Source: Paraburkholderia sartisoli
GTDB taxonomy: Bacteria; Pseudomonadota; Gammaproteobacteria; Burkholderiales; Burkholderiaceae
Assembly (NCBI RefSeq): GCF_900107685.1
Contig: NZ_FNRQ01000001.1
Span: forward strand, 1 to 64,000
Direction of reading: 5' to 3'
DNA length: 64,000 nt
In this document: one piece after another, positions 54,209-62,471 of the stretch
Numbering within the stretch: position 1 is the first letter of the stretch
How the letters are laid out: the number at the start of each line of letters is the position of its first letter
Position numbers and translations under genes: made by a program
The notes under the pieces: model-generated
Seen by the model: the letters and a program-made list of their open reading frames with translations, nothing else
Told to the model about the DNA's origin: nothing
The model's database searches: none

Positions 54209-56041
54209 TCAGAAAACCCGGTTGTCGCCGTTGGCCCAGACCGCGTCGAGCGCAACTTTGAGGATGTCGGCCCGGACGGGCTTCGTCAGATAGTGCTCGA
54301 AGAGCCCGCGGTTCCCGGGGGCGAGCAGTTCCGGCGCCAGCGCGCTGCACGCTATGAGCGGAGCTGCCCGGTTCCTTCCGCCCGTCTGGCGGATTTCCTG
54401 TGCGAGCGCGATGCCGTTCATCCCGGGCATATTGATGTCCATCAGGATGGCGTCGAACTGCTGAGTCGCGAGTATCTCGAGCGCCTCTCGCGCATCGGAC
54501 GCAACCGTGCAGCCGATACCGTACGACGTCAGGATCGCGTTGAGCGAACTTCTGACCGGTTCGTGGTCGTCGACCACCAGGACCTGTCTGTGCTGCTGCG
54601 CGGGACGGGCTTGCGCCGTGTCTTCCGGCGGAACGGCGGCCGGCGGCGCATTCACTTTTTCCAGCGGGAACACCACATGGAATGTGGTGCCCTTGCCTGG
54701 CTCGCTTTCCACGTGCATGGCAGCCCCAAGTAGTTCGACGAGCCCCCTGACGATCGCGAGGCCGAGGCCAATCCCGTCGTAGCGCGGCAAACCCGACGAT
54801 TGCAGTTGAGTAAACGGCATGAAGATCTGATCGACCTGAGTGCGTTCGATACCGACGCCGGTGTCCTCCACGCTCACCGACAATTCGTCACTCGTCTGGC
54901 CGCTGTGCGTTGAGGCCCGAATCGTCACTTTTCCGTGCTCGGTGTATTTGATTGCATTGCTGAGCAGATTCGTGACGACCTGCTGGATCCGGTCCGGATC
55001 CGACAGGTTGAAAACGTGCTGGTCGCTCGCGATGACTTCAAGCTGCAGCCCCTTGCGGTGAGCGCGCTCCGAGACCGATTCGACGGCAGCCATCAGCACG
55101 TTGTAAGGGTTGAACACGCGTTTGCGCAACGTCAGCCGGCCGGCCCCCATGCGGGAGAAGTCGGTTAGATCCTTCATCTGGGCATCGAGCACGTCGGCCG
55201 CCCGCGCAAGCTGTTCGACCAGCAGCCTGTCCGTGCCTGCGAACTGTCGTTCGACGAGGACATCGGTGGCCGCCATGATGCTTTGCAAGGGCGTGCGCAG
55301 TTCGTGGCCGATCATGCCTAGGAACGCGTTTTTCGCGTTGACCGCATTGGCCGCCGCAAGCGCGGCTTCCGTCTCTCGTTGAAGCGCGGTTCGCTGCTGG
55401 GCGGCAAGCTCGCGCACGCGTCGCGCGTTGCTGATCAGCAGCCACGCGAGAACCAGCAACGCAAAGGTCGAGCCGGCGCTGGACTGCATCAGCATCTCGC
55501 GGCGTCGTGCGTAGTCTTCATGCGCATCGTCGCGCCGTTTGCCCTCGGCGTTTCCCATGATCATCTCGAGATCGGCAAGCGGGCGTTGCAGCTCGTCGAA
55601 ACTGGCCATGATGGCCGCGACATTTTCTTTCCGCTCCGGCAGCGCGGCTATCTGCTGCGACAGCCGTTCTGCGATGCTCTGGATTTTTTCCACGCTGGCG
55701 CTGTAACGCGGCTCTGTCTTCGGCAGGAACATGGCGTCGGTGGGCGCGGACAACAGCGTGATTTTCGACTCGAAGACGTCGAACTTGACGGTGACCTCAT
55801 CCATGCCCCGAAAGCCTTGCGCATACTGCAACACGGCGATTTCCGTTTTCAGGGCCGATTGTTCCAGCTGCCCGATCACCAGATCGTAGCCTTGTGTTTT
55901 GTGTCGGGCGAAGCTCTGGCTGTCAGCGCGTGACACGATGAACAGGTAAGCGGAATAACCCCACAAGATGGCGAGTAAAACCAGTAGCGTCGCGGACAGC
56001 GACACCCTGATCCTGCTTGCCCTCGATCCCGGGATTTTCAT
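54209..56041 (-). CDS. Hybrid sensor histidine kinase
   Basis: A 610-residue membrane kinase. TM1 at about 12-36, a 150-residue helical periplasmic domain, TM2 at 190-206. The HisKA domain has the phospho-acceptor H246 (GMIGHELRTPLQS), HATPase has N-box VVTNLLSNAIKYTEHGK, G1 EDTGVGIER and G2 GIGLGLAIVRGL. A C-terminal receiver follows with D490/D491 and phospho-acceptor D535 (AILMDINMPGMNG). ATG 56041 overlaps the stop of the upstream molybdopterin-fold gene (ATGA), so the periplasmic protein and kinase are co-translated. No separate Hpt domain is present, so phosphate must pass through an unlinked Hpt protein or directly. Confidence 0.93.
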   Translation of the reverse strand: MKIPGSRASRIRVSLSATLLVLLAILWGYSAYLFIVSRADSQSFARHKTQGYDLVIGQLEQSALKTEIAVLQYAQGFRGMDEVTVKFDVFESKITLLSAPTDAMFLPKTEPRYSASVEKIQSIAERLSQQIAALPERKENVAAIMASFDELQRPLADLEMIMGNAEGKRRDDAHEDYARRREMLMQSSAGSTFALLVLAWLLISNARRVRELAAQQRTALQRETEAALAAANAVNAKNAFLGMIGHELRTPLQSIMAATDVLVERQFAGTDRLLVEQLARAADVLDAQMKDLTDFSRMGAGRLTLRKRVFNPYNVLMAAVESVSERAHRKGLQLEVIASDQHVFNLSDPDRIQQVVTNLLSNAIKYTEHGKVTIRASTHSGQTSDELSVSVEDTGVGIERTQVDQIFMPFTQLQSSGLPRYDGIGLGLAIVRGLVELLGAAMHVESEPGKGTTFHVVFPLEKVNAPPAAVPPEDTAQARPAQQHRQVLVVDDHEPVRSSLNAILTSYGIGCTVASDAREALEILATQQFDAILMDINMPGMNGIALAQEIRQTGGRNRAAPLIACSALAPELLAPGNRGLFEHYLTKPVRADILKVALDAVWANGDNRVF

Positions 56042-56535
56042 TTAACCTCGATTCTACGAACCTGAAAGACAAATCGCCTTGTGTTGCTGATGGTGCTCAA
56101 TTCGTCGCGATATTGATCGCGTGGAAAAATAATGAACAGAGGGCCAAAGTCGTTCAGGCGCAACTCGCGTCCGTTTTCACGATAGGCCAGAATGGGTTCA
56201 TATTTCTCGATGAATGCCACGGGAATTTCCTGGCTGTAATCGTCGTAGGCAAACACGCGAATGCTTGAACCTCGAATCCCGGCTTTCTTCAGCACGTCGA
56301 TTAATCGCGGCCCCTCCCAGACTTCGGAGCCTGTCCAGTTGGTCGAAGTCTGAATCGTATGCACGGGCATGGCGAGCAGTTCCTGGCGCGTGAAGATACG
56401 CTCGTTGTGAGGAGACGCAGCCTGGTACTCGATGTTGCCATCTACATCCAGCTGGAGCAGATCGGGATCCGCATGGGCAGCGCTGGCCAGCATGAGCGAC
56501 AACCCGGCAAGATAAACATGAGACCTGTGTGGCAA
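56038..56535 (-). CDS. Periplasmic molybdopterin-oxidoreductase-fold protein coupled to the sensor kinase
   Basis: About 165 residues. With a TTG start at 56535 (AAGGAAG six bases upstream) the product has a normal signal peptide (MPHRSHVYLAGLSLMLASAA, cleavage near AHA-DP). The mature part resembles the sulfite-oxidase-type molybdopterin domain in outline: RQELLAMPVHTIQTSTNWTG, then WEGPRLIDVLKKAGIRGSSI and RENGRELRLNDFGPLFIIFP. The Cys that would bind Mo in enzymes is absent at the expected place (TSTNWTGS), so it is probably not catalytic but a sensing or accessory module. An ATG at 56649 is possible but gives no good export signal. Shares four bases with the kinase gene. Confidence 0.72.
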   Translation of the reverse strand: MPHRSHVYLAGLSLMLASAAHADPDLLQLDVDGNIEYQAASPHNERIFTRQELLAMPVHTIQTSTNWTGSEVWEGPRLIDVLKKAGIRGSSIRVFAYDDYSQEIPVAFIEKYEPILAYRENGRELRLNDFGPLFIIFPRDQYRDELSTISNTRRFVFQVRRIEVK

Positions 56536-57268
56536 GCCGGACTTCCTTGTCGCGCTGATGGCGACAGTTCCATGACGCCCTGCTTTATCAGCATGGTTAA
56601 GCGGAAATCGCGCGCTCCATTTAACATTCTTCAAGAAGGAAATGAGCATGCACTACGCCTTTTTTAGCCGCTCACCGAGCTGGAAAGCCCGATAATAGTA
56701 GCCATTGATCTTCCCCTGATGTAAGTTTATGTAACACGGTTTCGTGCCTGAAGAAAATAAACAAAAAATCGCACGACTGACCAAGTGACGGCCTGATTCC
56801 TGTCAGCAGGACTACAAGTATGTGCAGCAATAAAAAAGATTCGCGAAAAAATCGCCTGTAATTCTAATGACATGCTGACCTGTTAATGCACCCAAGGTGC
56901 GCTGATCTGCACTTCACGGGCGTTCGACCCCACCGGATATATCGCTCACCACCCGCGGAATTTCATCGCGTCCTCGCCGGCCTCGACTTATCCGATAGAC
57001 GTTCCGACACGGCGCCCTGCGATGGTTTCATGCCGGCGTGTTCTCTGGAACATCTCCTGGACCGGGGTCGGAAATGCGTGATCTTCCGTGAATCGGGCGA
57101 TGACGGAACAGTGCTGTCGTGATTCCGCGGATAGCGACGTCCACCTCATGGAAATCCCTTAAGCAAATGGCTTTGCCGTGAAAGCCGAAGGAAGGATGCG
57201 CCCTCCCATAATCGCGCCATCGATGCTGACAGGCGGCATTCCGCCGCCAACAATAACGGAGACTATCG
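56536..57268. other. Large intergenic region, nothing recognised
   Basis: About 730 bases between divergent units, AT-rich at 56690-56880. No conserved gene, RNA or terminator recognised. The promoters of the sensor operon and of the binding-protein gene must lie here. Decayed transporter genes could once have been present, given the orphan binding protein next door, but no readable remnant is seen. Confidence 0.4.
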
Positions 57269-58282
57269 ATGCGACCGAACTTCAGTGCGTTTCGCCATGT
57301 TGCCCTTGCTTCCAGCCTGCTGTTCAGCCTTGCCTCGCAACACGCGTCGGCGGCCGACAGCGGGAAGATCACGATCATGGTGGGTGGCATCACGAAGCTG
57401 ATCTATCTGCCGGCGCGCCTGACCGAACAACTCGGCTACTTCAAGGACGAAGGGCTCGACGTTGAACTGCTGTCGCAGCCCGCTGGTGTCGACGCAGAGA
57501 ACGAGCTGCTGGCGGGCGCCGTCCAGGGTGTCGTGGGCTTCTACGATCACACGATCGATCTGCAGACCAAGGGCAAGGACGCCAAGGCGATTGTCGTGTT
57601 TGGTCAGGTGCCAGGCGAAGTCGAAATGGTGTCGACCAAAGCGGCCGATACGGTCAAATCGATGGCCGACGTCAAGGGCAAGACGCTCGGCGTGACGGGC
57701 CTGGGTTCGTCGACCAGCTTTCTCACGCAATACCTTGCTGGACAGCACGGTATCCAGTCGACGGAATACACGATGCTGCCGGTGGGTGCCGATGCGAGCT
57801 TCATTGCGGCGATCAAGCAGAGCCGTATCGACGCCGGCATGACCACTGAGCCCACGGTGTCGGCATTGCTGAAGACGGGCGAGGCGAAGGTGCTCGTCGA
57901 CATGCGCTCGGTCGAGGGCACGAGGGCGGCGCTGGGCGGCACCTATCCGGCGTCGAGTCTCTACGTGCAGGCCGCATGGGCCGATGCGCACAAGGCGGAA
58001 GCGGCGAAGCTCGCGCATGCCTTCGTTCGCACGATGCAGTTCATCCACACGCATAGCGCGGAAGAGATCGCGGCGAAGATGCCCGCTGACTATCAGAAAG
58101 ACAAGACGCTTTACGTGAGCGCGCTGAAGGCGTCGCTGCCGATGTACACCGTCGACGGCAAGATGCCGCCTGATGGTCCGGCGACCGTGCTCAAGGTGCT
58201 CTCGGCGTTCAACCCGGCGGTCAAGGGCAAACATATCGAGCTGGAAAAAACCTACACCAACGAGTTTGTCAGCGCGAAATAG
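57269..58282 (+). CDS. ABC transporter periplasmic binding protein (NitT/TauT/SsuA family)
   Basis: A 337-residue binding protein. The signal peptide (FRHVALASSLLFSLASQHAS) is cleaved near SASA-AD (residue 29). KITIMVGGITKLIYLPARLT begins the mature fold; GYFKDEGLDVELLSQPAGVD and LKTGEAKVLVDMRSVEG match the NMT1/THI5-like or SsuA/TauA family for aromatic, sulfonate or nitrate-type ligands. ATG 57269 follows GGAGA at six bases. No permease or ATPase gene follows, so it is an orphan; it may use a distant transporter or serve the chemoreceptor encoded downstream. Confidence 0.88.
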   Translation: MRPNFSAFRHVALASSLLFSLASQHASAADSGKITIMVGGITKLIYLPARLTEQLGYFKDEGLDVELLSQPAGVDAENELLAGAVQGVVGFYDHTIDLQTKGKDAKAIVVFGQVPGEVEMVSTKAADTVKSMADVKGKTLGVTGLGSSTSFLTQYLAGQHGIQSTEYTMLPVGADASFIAAIKQSRIDAGMTTEPTVSALLKTGEAKVLVDMRSVEGTRAALGGTYPASSLYVQAAWADAHKAEAAKLAHAFVRTMQFIHTHSAEEIAAKMPADYQKDKTLYVSALKASLPMYTVDGKMPPDGPATVLKVLSAFNPAVKGKHIELEKTYTNEFVSAK

Positions 58283-58329
58283 GTGACGGGCGCGCCCGGA
58301 GCGTTTGTGCAACGGGCGCCGTCTGGCTC

Positions 58330-58754
58330 CGTTGCGCTCGCGGTGAGCGCGTGGATGCGGATGCCGACGACCATGTTGTCAAGTTGCTTGATGCACGCGA
58401 GCTTGTCGCGCGTATCAAGGCGCTGATCCGTCCGCATTCGGGCGGCGTGTCGTCATGCCTCGCCTGTGGCGACCTGCAGTACATGTTCGATACGCGGGAG
58501 TTTCTTCACCACGACGCACCCGTGGCGTTGTGGCGTCGCGAGCACGCCATCCTCGAAACGCGGATGTTGCGACAGGGCGAGACCGTTTCGAAAACCATGC
58601 AGATGGAAAGCGTGTTCAGTCTGGACGACGAACCGCGCGCGGACGCCATCGACATCTATATGCACTGCTTGCGCAAACGTCTCGAAGGTCCAGCGCAGAG
58701 ATCATGACGCTGCTGGGCCTTGGCTACATCCTCCGGCAAAGAGATTTCGAATAA
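58330..58754 (+). pseudogene. Decayed OmpR-family response regulator (TctD-like)
   Basis: The 5' frame reads DADADDHVVKLLDARELVARIKA, the receiver end of an OmpR-type regulator in which the invariant Lys-Pro of VVKPFD has become KL. It continues to the winged helix (LACGDLQYMFDTREFLHHDA, RREHAILETRMLRQGETVSK, IDIYMHCLRKRLEG). A frameshift near 58690 is needed to reach the ending SAEIMTLLGLGYILRQRD. About the first 90 residues of the receiver, including the phospho-acceptor Asp, are missing and no start codon with a ribosome site remains. Clearly non-functional. TctD-like regulators often sit next to porins and tricarboxylate uptake systems. Confidence 0.8.
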
Positions 58755-58947
58755 TTAACCGGGCGCTGTCAGGCATATCAGTGAATACACTTAGTTGTAC
58801 AAAAAACACGGGAAAGGAGCGTGAAGGATTGAGGTCACCAGAATCGGATTCGTTCGCATACCGGGGATCGAATACCCGACCAGACGGACCGCATCAGTCG
58901 CGAGCAGAAAAATCAGATTTTCAAACCAGCAACCTGAGGAGACGGAC

Positions 58948-60075
58948 TTGAAGAAAAAGTACTTAACCCTGGCGATCGCGGCGAGTGCGCTCGGCGCGAC
59001 TGCCGCGCACGCGCAGTCGAGCGTGCAGCTTTACGGCCTGATGGACCTGAGCTTCCCGAGCTACCGGACGCACGCCGACGCCAACGGCAATCACGCCATC
59101 GGCATGGGCAACGACGGTGAACCGTGGTTCAGCGGCAGCCGCTGGGGCGTGAAGGGTGCGGAAGACATCGGCGGCGGCTCGAAGATCATTTTCCGGCTCG
59201 AGAGTGAATACGTCGTCGCGAACGGGCAGATGGAAGATCCGAACCAGATCTTCGACCGTGACGCGTGGGTCGGCATCCAGAACGATACGTTCGGCAAGTT
59301 TACGGCAGGGTTCCAGAACACGATCGCGCGCGATGCGGCGGCCATCTACGGTGATGCATACGGTAGTCCGCGACTTTCGACCAACGAAGGCGGCTTCACC
59401 AATTCGAACAACTTCAAGCAGATGATTTTCTATGCGGCCGGCCCGACGGGCACCCGTTATAACAACGGTCTCGCATGGAAGAAACTGTTCAGCAACGGCA
59501 TCTACGCCAGCGCCGGGTACGCATTCGGCAACAGCACGAGCTTCGGCACGAATTCCACCTATCAGGTGGCGCTCGGCTACAACGGTGGCCCGTTCAACGT
59601 GTCGGGCTTCTATGGCCACGTCAACCGCGACGGCTTCATGAACCAGTCGTATTCGGTGGGCGGCAACTATACGTTCGGCATCCTGCGCGCCAACGCGGGC
59701 TATTTCCGCTATCTCGGCAACCAGGGTTCGCTCGGTCAGCGTCAGGACAACGCATGGACGGTGTCGCTCAAGCTGTCACCGAAGGGGCCGCTCGACTACG
59801 AACTCGGCTACCAGCAGATGCGCGTACACAACGCCGCCTACAACAGCGACGGCGACATCCCGAACGCGAACGTTGGCGCTTTCGATCCGACATCCGGCCT
59901 CCACAACGGCTATAAGGAGACGCTGTACTGGTCGACGTTCTACCACCTGTCCAAGCGCACTGAACTGTATCTGGCCGGCGACTACATGAGGCTTCACGGC
60001 GGCTATACGGTCGGAACCACGTTTGGTTCGACCAACCAGCTTGAACTGACGACGGGCGTGCGCACCCGCTTCTGA
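58948..60075 (+). CDS. Gram-negative porin (betaproteobacterial type)
   Basis: A 375-residue outer-membrane beta barrel. The start is TTG 58948 with GAGGAG six bases upstream, giving KKKYLTLAIAASALGATAAH with cleavage after AHA (residue 22). Mature start QSSVQLYGLMDLSF and GSRWGVKGAEDIGGGSKIIF (with the RWG and GxxDLGGG-like motif), then NDTFGKFTAGFQNTIARDA, are standard for porin_4 family; the C-terminal strand ends TGVRTRF with terminal Phe for BAM recognition. Trimeric diffusion channel. Located beside a decayed TctD-like regulator and an ABC binding protein. Confidence 0.95.
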   Translation: MKKKYLTLAIAASALGATAAHAQSSVQLYGLMDLSFPSYRTHADANGNHAIGMGNDGEPWFSGSRWGVKGAEDIGGGSKIIFRLESEYVVANGQMEDPNQIFDRDAWVGIQNDTFGKFTAGFQNTIARDAAAIYGDAYGSPRLSTNEGGFTNSNNFKQMIFYAAGPTGTRYNNGLAWKKLFSNGIYASAGYAFGNSTSFGTNSTYQVALGYNGGPFNVSGFYGHVNRDGFMNQSYSVGGNYTFGILRANAGYFRYLGNQGSLGQRQDNAWTVSLKLSPKGPLDYELGYQQMRVHNAAYNSDGDIPNANVGAFDPTSGLHNGYKETLYWSTFYHLSKRTELYLAGDYMRLHGGYTVGTTFGSTNQLELTTGVRTRF

Positions 60076-60127
60076 TCGTGGCAGCCGCTCCTCCTGGCTG
60101 ATTCATCGACGAAAAGTGCTCCTGTTT

Positions 60128-60159
60128 GCGGCGACGGATAAATCCGTTCGCCGCTTTTT
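60128..60159 (+). terminator. Terminator of the porin gene
   Basis: GCGGCGACGGAT and ATCCGTTCGCCGC pair with one bulged base and are followed by TTTTTC, about 50 bases past the porin stop. Confidence 0.8.
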
Positions 60160-60186
60160 CTGTTTCGCGAGTCGAGGACGACTACC

Positions 60187-61806
60187 ATGTTCAGAAATAC
60201 CACGATCCGCCTCGCCCTGACGGTCACGATCGCCGGCTATACGGCCGCACTGGTGTTCGTGATCGCTACATCTGTCGTGGGTCTCAAGACGGCCAACGCG
60301 GCGCTCGAAAAGATGTACACCGAAGAAACGGTCGCCTTGCGCCACCTCGCCGCGAGCGGCGAAGCGATTCTGCAGGCGCGGGTCGATCTGGGTGCCTACG
60401 AAACGCTCGTCGCGCAGGGAAAACCCACCGACGCGGTGCTCGCCCGGGTACACGCCGGGCTGGCGGACAGCGATCGTGAATTCGCGGCCTACCTGACGCA
60501 GCCGCCGGCCGACGACGTGGAGAAGGGACTGGCTGACGCACTGCGCGCGAGGCGTGAGCAGTTGATGAAACAGGTGTTGGCCCCCGAGGTCGCCGCGCTC
60601 GACCAGAACGATTTCATCACGTTCCGGACCACGGAGCGTCAGGCGCCTGACACGGTGTTCAGCGACTATAAAAGCGCCCAGCTTGCGCTGGAGAACGTTC
60701 AGCTGCAGCAGCAGAAGGCGCGCTTCGATCTGGCCCAGGCGCATTTTCATCTGCTGTGCTGGGTGTTTGGCGCCATCGGGCTGGTCGCGATCGCACTTGG
60801 CCTGTTCGCGCGCTTCATGGTGACGGCGTCGATCGTGCGGCCGATCAACGCGGCGATCCAGCACTTCGAGCGGATCGCCACTGGCGATCTCACCGGGCAC
60901 ATCGCCAGCACGCGTGTGAACGAAATGGGCCGCCTGATGGCCGCGCTCGCCCGCATGCAGGAGAGCCTTGTTGCCGCGGTCAGTCAGGTTCGGCGCGGGA
61001 CGGCGGCAATCGGACACGGCGCGCGCGAGATCGCAAGCGGCAACGTCGATCTGTCGACGCGCACCGAACAGCAGGCGGCGACGCTGCAGGAAACGGCGTC
61101 GAGCATGGAAGAGTTGACCTCGACGGTCAGGCAGAACGCCGACAACGCACGGCAGGCCAGTGCGCTCGCCGAAAACGCGTCGGAGATCGCGGCGCGCGGC
61201 GGCGACGTTGTCGAGCAGGTCATCGACGTGATCGCGGACATGTCGTCGGGGTCGAGCAGGATCGTCGACATCATTGGCGCCATCGAGGGCATCGCATTCC
61301 AGACCAACATACTCGCGCTGAATGCCGCCGTCGAAGCTGCGCGTGCGGGTGACGAAGGGCGTGGATTCGCAGTGGTGGCAGGCGAGGTACGCGCCCTGGC
61401 ACAACGCTCGGCGGCAGCGGCGAAAGAGATCCGGGAGCTGATCGGTGGGTCGGTCGCCAAGGTTCAGAATGGAGCCGAACTCGCGATTCGCGCGGGCGCC
61501 ACCATGGCGGAAATCGTCAGCGCCGCGCGCAGCGTAACCCGCATCGTGAGCGAAATCAGCGTGGCTTCTGAAGAGCAGTCGCGGGGCATCGAGCAGATCA
61601 ACCGCGCGGTCACGCAGATGGACAACGCGACCCAGCAGAACGCCGCGCTGGTTGAGCAGGCCGCGGCAGCGGCGGCGTCGCTTGAAGGTCAGGCGGGCGC
61701 CCTTGACGATGCCGTTGCCGTGTTCCGATTGCATGAATCCCGCCAGCCGCAGGGCGAGGAACCTCACAGGCAGGCATGGATGGCGCCGGAACTGTCGCCC
61801 GCCTGA
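60187..61806 (+). CDS. Methyl-accepting chemotaxis protein
   Basis: A 539-residue chemoreceptor. TM1 at about 8-30, periplasmic four-helix-type domain (TarH-like: [40 protein letters not shown]) to about residue 190, TM2 at about 192-213, HAMP ([20 protein letters not shown]) to 265, then the signalling helices with [20 protein letters not shown] and [16 protein letters not shown], the conserved tip for CheA/CheW. No C-terminal CheR-tether pentapeptide; ends in a polar tail. Ligand unknown. Possible link to the upstream binding protein is by position only. Confidence 0.94.
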   Translation: MFRNTTIRLALTVTIAGYTAALVFVIATSVVGLKTANAALEKMYTEETVALRHLAASGEAILQARVDLGAYETLVAQGKPTDAVLARVHAGLADSDREFAAYLTQPPADDVEKGLADALRARREQLMKQVLAPEVAALDQNDFITFRTTERQAPDTVFSDYKSAQLALENVQLQQQKARFDLAQAHFHLLCWVFGAIGLVAIALGLFARFMVTASIVRPINAAIQHFERIATGDLTGHIASTRVNEMGRLMAALARMQESLVAAVSQVRRGTAAIGHGAREIASGNVDLSTRTEQQAATLQETASSMEELTSTVRQNADNARQASALAENASEIAARGGDVVEQVIDVIADMSSGSSRIVDIIGAIEGIAFQTNILALNAAVEAARAGDEGRGFAVVAGEVRALAQRSAAAAKEIRELIGGSVAKVQNGAELAIRAGATMAEIVSAARSVTRIVSEISVASEEQSRGIEQINRAVTQMDNATQQNAALVEQAAAAAASLEGQAGALDDAVAVFRLHESRQPQGEEPHRQAWMAPELSPA

Positions 61807-61927
61807 GCACGATGTCATCGAACACTTCTGGACCCATGCGGCCGTCAAGGCTGCCGCAGCGCAACCCGCGTCCCGATTGCCGGTCCAATCAGTAGCGCAT
61901 GCAGCGTGGCGTGGCAGGAGGTGTGAG

Positions 61928-62095
61928 ATGGACGCTCGAAAGACGTGGTGGCGGCTTGGGGCCGGTTTGCTCGCATGCCTGCTCCTCGCCAGCTTTGCGG
62001 GATGCGACGCGTTCACCGGACCGCCCGCACCAGAATGGCCAGGCCCCCACGCACCGTATCCTTTCCCCAACGACGTTCCGCATCGAACCGAATGA
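61928..62095 (+). CDS. Small lipoprotein, 55 residues
   Basis: ATG 61928 has GGAGG six bases upstream. The product MDARKTWWRLGAGLLACLLL continues to a lipobox (SFAGC, lipidated Cys at residue 26), then a Pro-rich tail (PPAPEWPGPHAPYPFPND). It has the form of a minimal outer-membrane lipoprotein. It lies 120 bases after the chemoreceptor gene. Too short for a family assignment. Confidence 0.6.
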   Translation: MDARKTWWRLGAGLLACLLLASFAGCDAFTGPPAPEWPGPHAPYPFPNDVPHRTE

Positions 62096-62471
62096 CGTGG
62101 CGTGGGTGCGGTTTTTCCGCGCGCGTTCTCACCCGCTCCATGAACGAATATCCATGACGTTCTGTGTGAAACGGCAGCCATATTTCTACCTCAGGCGCAG
62201 GGATATGTTCGCGGATGCGGGATGATCACCGCCCCTCCATTGCATCAACCAAACGTCAATTAATATCTTTTACGACCTGATTGTGCCGTAAAAATATATT
62301 GGACGTCTTACCGGTGCTCTCGCATTATTCGTACATTCCCGGCACACGCCCTGCCCGCTACCGATAGCCCGCCGCCTGCGGGCTATTGGCGCGCCGTCAC
62401 CGTCCGCAACGGTGCATCGGCTGGCCCGGACACCATTCCAGTTTCGACAACCCCAATACCTGAGGACCCAG
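62096..62471. promoter_or_regulatory. Upstream region of ilvD
   Basis: About 375 bases, AT-rich at 62250-62330. It contains a hairpin GATAGCCCGC (62363-62372) with GCGGGCTATT (62378-62387) but no T-run after it, so it is not a clear terminator. The ilvD promoter should lie here. No leader peptide with branched-chain codons was recognised. Confidence 0.4.

Noticed and set aside
60103..62181. A 692-codon open frame on the minus strand opposite the chemoreceptor
   Set aside because: Arg/His-rich shadow; the plus strand encodes a complete methyl-accepting chemotaxis protein with conserved signalling hairpin.
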